From contig SDUX01000007.1 of assembly GCA_008729055.1 (NCBI GenBank), positions 4,188,460 through 4,252,459 of the forward strand: 64,000 nucleotides of DNA. The letters run 5' to 3'. The stretch is from Pyropia haitanensis. Lineage: Eukaryota; Rhodophyta; Bangiophyceae; Bangiales; Bangiaceae. Below, piece after piece: positions 1-10,671 of the stretch. The translations under genes and the position numbers were made by a program. The notes below the pieces were generated by a model. The model saw only the letters and a list, made by a program, of their open reading frames with translations, searched no databases and was not told the origin of the DNA. Position 1 is the first letter of the stretch, and each line of letters opens with the position of its first letter.

Positions 1-908
1 TGGCGGCGGCGGCGCGTTTGGGAGCCGCGGCGGCGGTCAGCCGCGGCGGGACAACCCCCCCGGGACGTATTTGCTGTTGGGGGTGGGGGCGGCCGAGGCG
101 GCGGCGGCGGCGGCGGCAGCCGCGGCCAGCGCGGCGGGCGGGAGCCGCCGCTGACGGCCGACGAAAAAGCGGCCATCCCGCCCGTCTGGCCGCTGACGAG
201 CTATGGCGAGGACGCGACGCCGTGCATTCTCGTGGGCGACGTGTCGCCCGAGGAGGCCCGCGCGGCGGTGGTGGCGGGCGGCGCGCCCGCCGCGGCGGCC
301 GAGGCCGCCGCCTGGGCCGCCGCCCGCGCGCGCCTCACCGCCGTTACGGGCCGCGACGCGCGGGGGCGACGGGTGGGCACCCCAGCGCCGCCGCCGCGTC
401 AACCCGCGGCGGGTGGGGGGGGCGCGTTTGGGCAACGGGAGGTGTGGGCGCCGCCGCCGCCGGCGGCCGCGGCGGCGGCGGGGGGGCCACCCGGCGGCGT
501 GTTTGGGGGTGCGGTGGGGGGGCCCGCCACGGCGGGCAGTGGCGGCAGCGTCTTTGGGGCGGCCGTGCCGCCGGGCGGGGCGTTTGGCGGCGGCACCGCG
601 GCGGGCGCGTTTGGGGCGGCGCCCGCGGCGGCGGGCGCGTTTGGGGCGGCGCCCGCGGCGGCGGGCGCGTTTGGGGCGGCGCCCGCGGCGGCGGGCGCGT
701 TTGGGGCGGCCGCCCCGGCGGCGGCGGCAGCGTTTGGCGCCGCCCCGTCCGCCGCGGGCGCCGCGTTTGGCGCGCCGCCGGCCGCCGCGGCGGCGCCGCC
801 GGGGTGGGGGACGCCCGCGCCGGCGCCGGCGTTTGGGGCGCCGCCGGCCGGCGGCGCGTTTGGTGGGGGTGGCGCCGGCGGCGGCGGCGGCGCGTTTGGG
901 GCGCCCGC

Positions 909-940
<32 letters not shown>

Positions 941-1090
941 CGTTTGGGGCGGCGCCTGGGGCGGGCGCGCGGGTGTTTGGGGGTGCCCCGCCGCCGGCCG
1001 CGGGGGGGGGGGGGGGGGCGGCTTTGGCGCCCCCGCCGCCGCGTTTGGTGGCGGCGGCGGCGGCGGCGGCGTGTTTGGCGGTGGTGCGTT

Positions 1091-1136
<46 letters not shown>

Positions 1137-1338
1137 CCGTTTGGCGCCGCCCCCGCCGCGGGGGTGGCGGCCTTTGGCGGCGGCGGCGGCGGCGGCGGCG
1201 GCGCGTTTGGCGCCGCCGCCGCGCCGGGCACCGCGGGCGCGGTGTCGCCGTTTGGCGCGGGGGGGGCGGCGCGGGACCCGTTTGGGGCGCCGCCCGCGAC
1301 TGGGGCGGCGGCCGGCTGGGGCGGCGGCGGCGGGGCTG

Positions 1339-1369
<31 letters not shown>

Positions 1370-1568
1370 CGCGCCGCCGGGTGCCGCCCCCGCCGACGAC
1401 GCGGCGGCGGCGCAGGCGGAGCGGGAGCGCCGGCTGGTCACCCTCTTCCCGCCCCGCCCGCCCGCCGCCGCGCGGGGCGTGTCGGCCGACGCGGCGGCGG
1501 CGTACGCGGGGGGGGTGTTCCCGGCGGGGGGCGTGCCCGTCCACGCGCCGCCGCCAGAGCTGTGCTGA
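1..1568 (+). CDS. NUP42: FG-repeat nucleoporin, NUP42/CG1 (NLP1)-like, 5'-partial and frameshifted
   Basis: Nuclear-pore protein of the cytoplasmic side; NUP42 family members bind the mRNA-export factor GLE1 through their C-terminus. Frame 1 is open from the window edge. At about 150-330 it reads VWPLTSYGEDATPC then GDVSPEEAR, which matches the plant/animal CG1 pattern of a W-x-LTxYG block followed by GDxSxEELR. After that come more than 15 FG dipeptides (GAFG, AAFG, VFG) in Ala/Gly/Pro spacers. The FG motifs continue past a poly-G tract at about 1004-1018, but in frame 3, so the protein is read by switching frame there. The C-terminus ends VFPAGGVPVHAPPPELC, like the family's G-x-x-P-x-x-PPPxEL tail. 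The CCCH zinc finger expected at the N-terminus would lie left of the window. A short FG-bearing stretch at 1-60 is in frame 2, so a second shift is possible. Family call is fairly sure; exact frame path is not. Confidence 0.7.
601..712 (+). repeat. 30-bp tandem repeat inside the FG domain
   Basis: Nearly four head-to-tail copies of a 30-base unit beginning GCGGGCGCGTTTGGGGCGGC, the last diverging in its second half. Each unit encodes a ten-residue AGAFGAAPAA-type FG repeat. The identity between copies suggests recent slippage or unequal exchange. Confidence 0.9.
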
Positions 1569-1868
1569 AGGGGGGGGGGGGGGGGTGGGGGGGGGGGCGG
1601 CGGCGCCAGTCTGAGGCGGGAGCGAGCGCACAGGCGCTGTCGCCGCCGCGGGGATGGACGAGCGGCCCTGCGGCGGGGGCGCGACGTAGCGGTGCGGCTC
1701 GCGGTGGCGGAGCCGGCGGCAACATGGGGGTGTGCACGGTCGGCCGCCGCCACGGGCCGGCGGTGGCGGCAAGGTGCAGAAAAACGTGGGCGACGGGGCG
1801 GCCAGACCCAGGTGCCACCAGCCGTCCGCTCCTCCCCTCCCGCCCTCGCGCCGGCGTGCTGGCGTCCC

Positions 1869-2562
1869 TCACATCTGCATCCGCCGCAGCTGGCGGCCGC
1901 CCTCGGCGGTGCCCGTCCCCCCCCCCCCGTGCCGGCCGTGTCGCCGTCGGCGGTGCGGCTGTCCCCCCCCCCCGACCCCCCCCCTCCCGCGCCAGCCGCC
2001 ACTCCATCGCGCACACGCGCGCGACCACGTCCCGGACGAGCGCCACCTCTGCGCGCGTCGCGCGGGTCACCTTGACGGCCACCCCCCCCGCGGCGGCGGC
2101 CGCCCCCGGCACGCCCACCTGCGACCGGATGGCGCGGCGGAGCTTGGCCGCCCGCACGCCCCCATAGTCGTCGAGCGCGCGGCGGACGCGGCCAACGTCC
2201 GGCACGTCCTCGGCGGCGGCGGCGACGAGCGCGGACGCGACTTCGAGGTAGGCCGCGTCGACGGGCGGGAGGAGGGCGTCGTCGGGGGTGGCGCGCTCCG
2301 CGGCGGCGGCGCGCTCCAGCGCCGCCGCGCGGAGCCAGGGGGGGGGGGTCACCACCGCCCGGCGCGTCTTTTTGAGCGTCAGCCCCAGCCAGAGGGGCAC
2401 CGTCGCGGGGATGCCGGGCCGCAGGGGCGGGGTGGTGGCGGTCAGGAGGGGGAGGGGGGGGAGGCCGATGGAGGGCGTGATGGTGATGGGCGTCGACGCG
2501 GCGGAGAGGTGCGTCAACTGGAGGAGGGGGTAGAGGGGGGGGGCGGCGGGGGCGGACGGCAT
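1869..2562 (-). CDS. GINS2: GINS complex subunit 2 (Psf2)
   Basis: Psf2 is one of four GINS proteins in the CMG helicase that unwinds DNA at replication forks. The start is the ATG at 2562, giving MPSAPAAPPLYPLL. The family signature follows: PGIPATVPLWLGLTLKK (family: P-G-x-P-x-x-VPLWLAxxLKxR), then VVTPPPWL (family VPPEWL), a helical stretch with YLEVASALV, then AAKLRRAIRS (family R-x-AKLR). Conserved similarity ends near MEWRLARE at about 1993, after roughly 190 residues, close to the usual 185-200 of the family. The reading frame stays open to 1438, but that tail overlaps the nucleoporin gene and looks like GC-rich read-through. A TGA at 1871-1869, reachable by a one-base slip in the C-runs at about 1918-1985, is used here as a provisional end. 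It is convergent with the NUP42-like gene and divergent from VPS20. Confidence 0.75.
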
Positions 2563-3277
2563 GGTCGATTCCAAAGAAGAGAAAGACGGGGGGGGGGGGG
2601 GGGAGGGGGTAGCAGCGACGGAGGGGGCGGCCAGGCCAGCGTGAAGGTGCCGGCGATGTAGCGCCGACGCACAGAAAAAGTCACAATGAGCAGCAGGGGC
2701 GGGTGACGAAGGGAGCGACCAGGCAGATGGTGGCGGGCAGAGCCAGCCGGGGACACAAAGGGACAGGTACCGGCGGCGGGGAGGCGAATGCCAAACGGCC
2801 ACCGCGGCAGCACCTCGTGCCGAGCGCGGTGGCGCCGGTCCCGCCAACTGGCCACGCGCCTGCTTGGCGCGACGCCGATGGTGCTCGAGTGGGATGCACT
2901 TTGGTTTTGCACACGCGGTGACGATCCCTGCTCCTTTCCGCTGCGCCTCGACCCTGAAATCTGTCGGCGACAGTACCGCTGAGAAATTGTGCAGTAAATG
3001 AATGGAACTTGCGTATTCTGTCGTCGCCGCCCAACCATGAACGTCTGGCACCGTCGTCACGTCGGCGACCGCCGTGCCAGCTGGCAGCATACGTGGCGTG
3101 TGCCCCGCAGAGCGCGCGAGGACTGGGCCGCGCCTGGGTTTGGGTTGCACGCCATGGTTGGCCGCTTCGCGACGGATGGCTGGCTCTGCCGTGCCGCCGG
3201 TGCGCCACCCTCTCGCCCGCGCCGCGTCCTCCTCCCTCATCCCCTCCCCCCCTCCCCCATTCCCCTCCGCCACCACC
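2563..3277. other. Divergent intergenic region between GINS2 and VPS20
   Basis: 715 bases with mixed base composition, less GC-rich than the flanking coding DNA. It must hold both promoters. Just before the VPS20 ATG is a pyrimidine-rich CCTCCCC-type leader ending CACCACC, seen before other starts in this window. No clear TATA box or further gene was recognised. Confidence 0.5.
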
Positions 3278-3319
3278 ATGGGCGGCCTCTTTGGAAAGCC
3301 CAGGCGGGGCAGCCCGCGC

Positions 3320-3363
<44 letters not shown>

Positions 3364-4564
3364 CCGCCGCCGCAGCGGCGCCGCCGCCACCGCCGCCGCC
3401 GCGCCGGCGGCGCCCGCCGCCCCCCCGGTGGTGCGGCCGACGGTGACCATCTCGGCGCGGGACCAGGCGATGCTCAAGCTCAAGGTGCAGCGGGACAAGC
3501 TCAGGCGCCACCAGCAGCGGAGCGATGCTGAGGACGCCCACCTGACCGAGGTGCGTTGGGGGGGGGGGCTGGTCAAGGTGGGGGGGGGGAATGTGAGGGG
3601 GGGGTGCCGTGGGGCGGTGTGACGCGGCGCGTGTGACGGTGGGCTTGCGCGGGTGGCTTGACTGGTGTGGGGGGGCCGAGGATGGGGGGCGAGGGGGGAG
3701 CCTGCCGGTGTGCGCGCCGGTGGCCTAGTGGAGGACGCAGAGGGGGCACACGCGCGGCCACTGGGGGGGGGCGCGGAGGGGGGGCCGGTGGTTGCTGGCT
3801 GGCGTGCCGTTGCCTCCGTCCCGGGTGGGGCACAACTTGGGAGGTCGTCCACGACACTCACTCACCTGTGTGCCTTTCTGTTGTGGTGGCCCGTTCTCCG
3901 CTGTGTCCCCCCTCTCCCGCCGCACGCCCCGTTTCGTTGTCTTCCCTACTCCTTCCCGACCCCTCCCCGCCTTCCGTCCCCCCCCCTCTAGGTTGCCAAG
4001 AAGCTGCTGGCAGCGGGCGCCCGCCCCCGCGCGGCGCTCGTCCTCCGCCACCGCACCCTCTTGCGGTCGCAGCTGGCGGCCACGGAGGCGGCGCTGGTCA
4101 ACGTGGAGGCCCTCGCGGGGAGCCTCGAGGCCGCCGAGCTCAGCGCGTCCGTCGTGGAGGCGCTCGCGGCGGGCAACAAGGAGCTCGCCGCCCTCAACGC
4201 GCTCATGCCCGCGTCGGCCGTCGCGGAGCTGCTCGCCGAGGGCGCCGCGCAGCGGGAGGCCACCGAAGCGATCGCCGCGGAGCTGCGGCAGGGCGCCGCC
4301 GCCGAGGCCGCGGACGAGGCGGGGGTGGCGGAGGAGTTGGCGGCGCTGGAGCGGGAGGTGGCGGCGGGGGGGAAGGCGGCAGCGGCGGCGACGGCGGCGG
4401 CGGCGGCGAGCGATGGGGGGGTGGGGAGGGTCGCGGCGGCCGACGGGGAGGCAGCCGTGGCGGAAGGGTCGGCAGAGGACGCGTCGTCAGAGGGCTTGGA
4501 GACGGCGGCATACGACGAGGCACCCGCGGGAAGGGAAGCGCGGGGACAGCCAGTAGCGGCTTGA
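3278..4564 (+). CDS. VPS20: ESCRT-III subunit VPS20/CHMP6, two exons
   Basis: Vps20/CHMP6 nucleates ESCRT-III polymers on endosomes during multivesicular body formation. Exon 1 (3278-3550, 91 codons) starts MGGLFGK, an N-myristoylation-type start typical of CHMP6. A Gly/Arg/Ala insert follows, then VTISARDQAMLKLKVQRDKL, the ESCRT-III helix 1. The intron is 3551-3991 (GAG|GTGCGT ... CCCTCTAG|GTT, phase 0, pyrimidine-rich acceptor). Exon 2 (3992-4564) starts VAKKLLAAGARPRAALVLR, the helix 2 motif (family K-LL..GKKERALLLLRKK), then a long Ala/Glu-rich helical region and acidic tail, about 281 residues in all. Family members are usually about 200-220, the excess being low-complexity insert and tail. 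Start ATG has a CACCACC context. It converges on the peroxiredoxin-like gene. Confidence 0.88.
3551..3991 (+). other. Spliceosomal intron of VPS20
   Basis: 441-base intron with a GTGCGT donor and a C-rich tract ending CTCTAG. Reading through it breaks the protein, while removing it joins helix 1 to helix 2 of the ESCRT-III fold in phase 0. Confidence 0.85.
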
Positions 4565-4866
4565 GGGGCCAGCGGCAGTCTAGGGGCAAACAGCTTGGCC
4601 AAAGCCGCCCCTTCTTGGCCACTGCGCGGTCGTCGGGTTGGTTGCTTTTTTCTTGTGTTTTCTCGTCTTTTTGATTGAGGCCTGCAAGGTCAATGTACTT
4701 TTTTTCTTTGTGTTACACTGTGGGTGTGCACGCCGTATCCACCGTGTATGCACCTCAATGCACGGCGGCCAATATGCTACATACAGTTAGGGGCCAACCC
4801 CGGGGGAGAATGACCATCTCTCCGGGCTTCATCGGCCATGGCGTGAAGGAATCCTCGCGCCTGTGC

Positions 4867-5736
4867 TCACGCCGCCACCTTGGCCGCCGGCACCCGCCCG
4901 CCCGCCCGTTCCACCGCCTCCCCCACCACGTCCAGCCCCACGTGGTCGCCAGCGTACGCCTCACGGTGGAGCAGCGTCACCCCCCCCCCAGCACCCGCGG
5001 CCACCACCACGCCCCCCTGCTGCAGGGGCGACCGCGTGCGGACGCCCCACCCCTGCGAGTAGCCCGACGCAAACGAGGCGAGGACTTTGCCCAGGGCGGG
5101 CAGGTTGAACACGCTGCTGGCGCCGCTCTTGAAGCGCAGCGCCTCGTACGTATCCCGCCGCGGGTCCGAGTAGAGGGTGCCGCGGAAGCCAATCTCTGCC
5201 TGGAACGCAACGGCCTGCTCCGGGGTGCCACACCCAATCGCAATGAGTAGGGGGGCGCCCGCGCCGTCGGCACCACCCATCGCCTCTGACGCCTCGGCCG
5301 CCGCCTTTTTGCACAGCGTACAGCCATAGTGGCGCAGCCACAAGAGAACCACTGGCCGGTCGGCGGGGGTGGCAGCCACCTCGTCAACCAGACTCACCGC
5401 CACAGATTCATTCGTGTAAACGGTGGGCGCCGGGGGGGGGTCCCCGCCGCGCCCGTCGCCTTCAAACAGCGAAGCAAACGAGGGAGGGGAGGCGCTGTCG
5501 CCCGTCCCATAGACCGTTGTTGACATGGTAAAGGGGGGTGGGCTTGACGCCCGCCGTTCCTGTGCGAGCGCGTTCGACGCCGGACGGCCAGAGAGGGCAG
5601 CAAAGGGCACAAAGGATGAAGCGACCAGCGGACGTGAGGACTGCGCCGTCGGACGGGCTGCGCAGAGGCCGCCCGCCACCGCCGCCACCCGGGCCGTGAG
5701 ACCAGCAGGGACGGACGGAACAAACGAGGGGTTCAT
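4867..5736 (-). CDS. Peroxiredoxin-like AhpC/TSA family protein (PRXL2 type), probable plastid precursor
   Basis: Thioredoxin-fold protein of the PRXL2/AAED1 group, taken to act in thiol redox chemistry. The core starts VVLLWLRHYGCTLCKK (residues about 127-143), with a C-x-x-C pair at about 138 and 141 at the usual active-site position. Next is LLIAIGCGTPEQAVAF, then GTLYSDPRRDTYEAL, matching the family's Y-x-DPxRxxYxxL. Near the C-terminus GGVVVAAGAGGGVTLLHRE matches the family's GG-x-fvl...i-x-f-x-HRD. The first ~70 residues (MNPSFVPSVPAGLTARVAAV onward) are Ala/Ser/Pro/Arg-rich and almost free of acids, like a transit peptide. A second ATG at 5526 (MSTTVYGTGD) sits in a good TTTACCATG context and would give a form without it. 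The exact peroxidase activity is not shown. Confidence 0.8.
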   Translation of the reverse strand: MNPSFVPSVPAGLTARVAAVAGGLCAARPTAQSSRPLVASSFVPFAALSGRPASNALAQERRASSPPPFTMSTTVYGTGDSASPPSFASLFEGDGRGGDPPPAPTVYTNESVAVSLVDEVAATPADRPVVLLWLRHYGCTLCKKAAAEASEAMGGADGAGAPLLIAIGCGTPEQAVAFQAEIGFRGTLYSDPRRDTYEALRFKSGASSVFNLPALGKVLASFASGYSQGWGVRTRSPLQQGGVVVAAGAGGGVTLLHREAYAGDHVGLDVVGEAVERAGGRVPAAKVAA

Positions 5737-6641
5737 ACTGTGGGCGCTAGCGGGAAGAAGGCAGACCCGTCGCCGTCAGCGTGCAGAATGTGGTCAGTTG
5801 GAAGTGGAAGAAAAACAGCCTGGCAGGTGGGAGGGACGTACACAGCAAGAGGTGGGGGGGGAGATGGCGATGCGGAAGGGTCCTGGTGAGAGGCGTGGGC
5901 AGGACGGATTGGGTGGACTGGCGAGTCAGGGTCCGGGGGGGTGTCGCTGAGGTGTCTGGAGGGGGCGGCACGTGGAGGCTGCGGGCAGCAGGGCATGCCC
6001 TGCAAATTCGAGGGCCGATCTTGCAATCGTGTGACTGTATGTTTCGTGTATTTCCCTCGCTGGTTCCTTCCATTTGCGGCCTTCCCCACCTCACGTACTT
6101 CCAGAAGCTGCCCGAGGAGTGCCGAAAGTGGGATTGAAACGGTTCCCAGTGCCGCCAGCCCACCACTGATGAGCTGGACTCGTGCTGAGCGGGCTGGGCG
6201 GGGGGGGGCACGCCAGCGGGGCTGCGCCGCCACCCGCGCTCCCGCACGGCAGCTGCGCTGCAGCGCGTGTGTGGAAGGGGGGGGCGCACTGGTGGGTGGT
6301 GTCGGGGGTTTATCAAGGATGCGGTGGGACGGTCGGTCGTGTCGAGACGCGCAGTGCCGCCACCGCGTTCTGCCCCCCCACGCTTGACTGGTGCTGTCGT
6401 CGGTGAGCCTGCATTGCTCGGACCCGTGTTGTGGTGCCGTCAGAGAAGACTGCGAACCCCATCTGCTGGGTCTTGGGAGGCGCTGTCACTGCCACTTGGC
6501 CCGTGTGTTTTTCATCGGGGTACGCTTCCGCTTTACCTCTGCGATTGCCCCCTCTCCCCTCACCTGTCGCTGTGTGAAGGCGCGTGATCCCCTTACTCCT
6601 CTCTTCGGCGCCCATCCCCCACTTCTCCCCTCCTCATCACC
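5737..6641. other. Divergent intergenic region
   Basis: 905 bases between the peroxiredoxin-like gene and the ubiquitin-fold gene, the likely site of both promoters. Several short open frames exist but none has a recognisable motif. A pyrimidine-rich leader (CCCCTCCTCATCACC) sits directly before the ATG at 6642. Confidence 0.45.
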
Positions 6642-7073
6642 ATGCGGCTGCTCATCCGGTCGACACTGAACGCGCCCCGCGGGGCGGTTACCCCGTTGAG
6701 CTCCCCTCCTGACCCCACTGCTGCGTCCTCGACGTCAAGCTCGTCGTCTTCGGCATCTACACCGACGGCGCCCGCTACTGCGGCGACGGCGTCCGCGGCG
6801 GGGGCAACAAGCAAGACCCCCCCCGGGACCCCCCCGCCATTACCCACCCGGCTGCTCGAGGTGGAGGCAGACGACCTGGTCGACACGACGGTGGCCAAGG
6901 CGGCCGCCGCGTTTGACGCGCCCCGCCCTGAACGCTTGTGTCTTGTCATGCAAGGTGGTCGCCGTCTCCGCAGCGGTCGGACGCTGCGCGAGTATGGGCT
7001 ACGCGATGGGGGGATGCTGCGGCTGAGCCGGCGGCCATCCACGGCCACGTGCGTCATTCATATTCGGTTCTAG
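6642..7073 (+). CDS. Ubiquitin-like fold protein, no C-terminal diglycine
   Basis: 143-residue protein. A Ser/Thr/Pro/Ala-rich linker occupies roughly residues 15-68 (TAASSTSSSSSSAST). The C-terminal half reads LLEVEADDLVDTTVAKAAAA, then PERLCLVMQGGRRLRSGRTL, then REYGLRDGGMLRLSRR. This follows ubiquitin block by block: LEVEPSDTIENVKAKI, then [20 protein letters not shown], then STLHLVLR. The protein continues past the last strand to end HIRF, without a Gly-Gly, so it is not a conjugated modifier in this form; a structural ubiquitin-like domain is the safer call. The start has a CACC-ATG context. No specific orthologue recognised. Confidence 0.65.
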   Translation: MRLLIRSTLNAPRGAVTPLSSPPDPTAASSTSSSSSSASTPTAPATAATASAAGATSKTPPGTPPPLPTRLLEVEADDLVDTTVAKAAAAFDAPRPERLCLVMQGGRRLRSGRTLREYGLRDGGMLRLSRRPSTATCVIHIRF

Positions 7074-8216
7074 CGGGCAGGTGGGTGGGTGGGCGCGACT
7101 CGGATTTTTTTTGGTGGGAGGCGAGGCGGTCGTGCGGGATGCGCGGATCGTTCCCACCTGCTGCCATCACCGTCGTCGATGAGGTCAGGAGGACGCCCTT
7201 CCCCTGCTTGTCCAAGTGCATCATGGCGGCTGGCGGGTGTGCTGCTTGCACATCCTCTGGCGTCATGTGCCTGGCATCCTTTGGCCACCGACGCGCACGC
7301 CACTCGTCGGTGGCAATGGTGTGGCCGCCCTCGGTGCGAATGCGGATGCCTGAACGGCATTGCAGCATACGTGCCCGTAGGCTTACTTGGCGGTGCGCTG
7401 GTGTATGGCGATGATGCGGCTGGCTGCGGGAACTGTGGACGCGGCTAGTTCCGTCCATCGCTGGTGGCAGCACCACGCTGCGGTCGTGAGGCCGTGAGCA
7501 TAACTATACGACAAGCTGCGGCGTCTCGCTGGTGCGTGTGCGAGTGCGCAGCGGCTGTCCGCTCATCTGGGTGGCGGGGCGGGCCTCAGAGACGCTGTTG
7601 GCCCAGGTTTTGCGACCGCGTTGGTCGTGTTGGTTGGGCGCGCCCCGTATGTCGTATGTGCGCACCCTACGGCATGAGGTAGGTGCTTTGGGTAGGAGAA
7701 CCCCACCTTGGCAGTGGGAGTACGGCCGGCGGTAGGGACGTTGCGTTGGGCGGGGATGGCTTGTCAAGGGCCTTGCCTCGCCTATGGCAGCACGCGCGAA
7801 GCTGGCGCCACTGTGCCGTTGGTGTGCTGGCGTGTCACCCACCGGTGTGTGCGGTCGGTTTTGTACAGGCGATGTAGACGCGGTGATAGCGTTTTAATGA
7901 AAACCCTCCATCCATGCGTGCGCGTCCACCGTTTTGTGTTGCTGTCACCTGGTTGCTGTTGCTCTGCACTCTTCCTCTTCTTGCCTGCCTGCCACGTTTC
8001 CAAAAATCAATATTTTTCACGCGTTTTTTCGCACACCCATGTCCTGCCGTGGTCGGATCTGCTGCGCCGCGGCCAAGTCAGCGCAACCGCCGCGTGCTCC
8101 AGCGCGGTCGCCATCTCCGCCGTCACCACCATCTGGAGCGACAACGACTGCCCCCACTACCTACTGTCTCCCCCCTGCCCATATCTCACCATCGGCCTCC
8201 TCTCCTGCCCACCAGT
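7074..8216. other. Intergenic region, no gene supported
   Basis: 1.14 kb between two genes on the same strand. Its composition is less GC-biased than coding DNA, and its open frames are short and overlap on both strands without motifs. The last 200 bases become C/T-rich before the ATG at 8217. Confidence 0.4.
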
Positions 8217-9340
8217 ATGGCCTTTGTTGGCTGCTGCTCTGGCTTTGCGGCGGCGCGGATGGTGCCGCCGCCTCGCCTGCGGCGCGTCACGGTCGGCGGC
8301 CGGCCGGCGGCTCCCGCCCCACCCCCCGCCCCCTCCCGCCGGCCGCTACCGCTGGCCATGACCGCCGATCCGCCGGCGGCCGACACCGCCGAGTGGACCG
8401 CCCTCGCAGCCGACCTCCGCGCCTACCTCGCCTCCCCCGCGGCGCTCCCCCCCCCGCCGCCGCCGCCGCAAGCCGACGGCGGCGGCGGGTCGGCCGCGGG
8501 CCCCACCGCCGCCGCCGCCGCCGATGCCGACGCCGACGCTGCCGCCGCCGCCCGCCCGCCAATGCCGCTCGCGTATACCAACCTGGTAGCGGCTGGTCGG
8601 TACGACCTCGCCGACCGCATCGGCCGGGCGGGCGGCTACGTGGCCGTCTCGCGGCGGCTGGGCCTGCCCATTGACGTCCGCCCGCCGCCCGTCGGGCCAA
8701 CCGACGCGGACGTTGCGGCGCGCGCCTCGGCGCGGGCGGCGTTTCGGGGAGAGGCGCCGGGGGGGGGGGCGGCTTCCTCGCCCTCGGCGCCGCCCGGGAC
8801 GCGCGCGTGGAGGACCCCACCGCGGTCGCGGCCGCCGCCGCCCGCACCTCTGCCACGGGCACTGGGCAGGGGGGGGCGGTGGCGGGGCGCGCCCCCCCCC
8901 GCCCCCGCTCGGCCGCCCTTACCCCGCTGCGTCGCGGGGCGGCCGCGGCGGCGCGCGGCGGCGGCGGCGGCGGCGCCAACCCCCCCTCCCCCCCGGCGGT
9001 TGAGCGGGTGACCTTTGACGCTGCCGCCCGCGTCGGCCTCGTCCTCCTCACCGCCCTGTCGGCGGCCGCGTACGGGCGGTCGACGGGGGAGCTGCTCGCG
9101 GCGGGCGCGCTGCCCGCCGTGGCCGTCGACGGCGCCCGCGCCGCCGCGCGCGCGGCGGTGCTGACGCACGCCCTGTCGGCGGCGGCGGCGGCGGCGCTGG
9201 CGGGCGCGCGGGGGCGCCGGCGGGGGGCGTGGGCGGCCAAGGCTGCCGCGGGGGGGGTGCTGGTCGTGGCGCAGCTACGGCGGCTCCCGCACTGGGCGCC
9301 CCCGCCGCCGCCGTCGCCGCCGCAGGGGGGCGGCGAGTGA
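8217..9340 (+). CDS. Conserved-looking hypothetical protein, probably plastid-targeted and membrane-associated (frameshifted)
   Basis: Starts MAFVGCCSGFAAARMVPPPR and has a long acid-free N-terminus rich in Ala, Pro and Arg, like a plastid transit peptide. In the middle is YTNLVAAGRYDLADRIGRAG then GYVAVSRRLGLP, a compact motif (R-x-DL-x-x-x-I-x-x-xGG-x-x-x-VA-x-x-LGL) resembling a small helical motif of plastid proteins; the name of the family was not recalled. The first frame breaks at a G-run at about 8758-8769. The continuation in another frame has VGLVLLTALSAAAYGRSTGE and a second hydrophobic stretch AAAGGVLVVAQL, possible membrane segments, and stops at 9338-9340. The split at a homopolymer suggests a length error rather than a broken gene. 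Function unknown. Confidence 0.45.
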
Positions 9341-10671
9341 GGGGGCGAGTGGACGATGGAGCGTGGCGGGGGGGCGGGGGGGATGGCCATCAGGTGTCTG
9401 GTCACAAGCCGATTTTACTTTGTTGTAGAGGTGGCGCGGCGTGGCGCGTGCGCTGCTGCTGCGGTAACCAGCTGGGATAGGCTGGGCCGGGACACGCCCC
9501 CGGTGCCTGGGACGTCCGTTCGGGCGCTTGGCCAGGGGGGGTGCGCACACTTGGAGGGGGGGGCGCGTGCGAGTGCTCCCGCACTCGCCACTATCAGCAC
9601 CTTGCGGATTAGGTCTTCGCCTCAGGAGGGCCCGTGCGCCAGCGTGGGCGCGTATAGCCGCCGTGCGATCGTCGTGTTTGTGTTTTTTTGGGGGGCCGAG
9701 CGCAAGAGAGGAGCGCGGTGCCACACGCGCCCCTCCCCCCCGCCCGACCCCTTATTTTTTATTGTCTTTTTTCCGCACCCATTTTCTGTTAGGTCCCGCC
9801 CCCGCTCCACCCCGCGTGCCGTCCGCCCACGGCCCGCACCACCCCCACCCCCCAACATACACCGCACGGCGGTGCACCCTCCCCCCCCCTCCACATTCTC
9901 CACATCAACGGCCGACCGAGAAACCACCGCAGCCATACCAGCAGCGATGACCCCATCCCCCAACCACCAACCCCAACCACCACCCGCACCCCACCACACC
10001 GCGGCCCACCACACCGCGGCCCACCACACCGCGGCCCACCACGCCATACGCAGCATGGACGGGGCAAGCCAAACGGCGGGTCAAGCACAAAATGGAGAAG
10101 TTGCACTTGACCCACAAGTCGTCCAAGGGTTGCGCCCACCGGGCCCACATGCCTAGCCCAGGGACGCCCACCCGACACCGCCTCCAGCGAGACCCAAGGG
10201 GCAGCCTGCCACCCCGGGAGCTGGCCAATGCCCCGCGGCAAGACAGGAGCCAGCATTCGCCACGCAACCGCGTCCAGGCCCCAAGCAGGGACCAGCAAAT
10301 ACGCCCGGAAGCGCACCACGCAATCAGGTCCACACACACGCAAAACGACACACAAGAACAAGGAACACTCGCAAGACATCAAAGAATAAAGGAGAGATGA
10401 AAACATAATGCAATCACAAGCAGGTGACGCGTGCGCGTTCAGAGGCAAGCCCGCCGCATACTGGAGCCAGCAGTAACAGCCGAGGCGGTTTGGTCGGTAC
10501 CGCCTCAGCCGTAGGCAGCACATCTTGCCGTCACAGCCACCGCCGCACCACCCACAACACCAGCGGCACCACGAGCTGTACATGCCAGGCAACAGCCAGG
10601 CGACCGTAGACACCGAGACCACAGGAGTGCCATCCAGCTCTGCCTCGGCAGGCACCAGCAGCACGCAACGG
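9341..10671. other. Convergent intergenic region with a 15-bp tandem repeat
   Basis: 1.33 kb between two genes that end toward each other, so it contains 3' ends only. At about 9991-10042 there are three or more copies of a 15-base unit CACCACACCGCGGCC, and 9700-9950 is strongly C-rich on the + strand. Open frames are repeat-driven and not credible as genes. Confidence 0.5.

Noticed and set aside
1438..1868. C-terminal extension of GINS2 to 1438
   Set aside because: It overlaps the nucleoporin 3' end, has no family similarity, and would make Psf2 about twice its usual length.
344..2014. Very long minus-strand frames across the nucleoporin gene (over 500 codons)
   Set aside because: They are Pro/Arg/Ala shadows of the FG-repeat coding strand, caused by the absence of A/T for stop codons.
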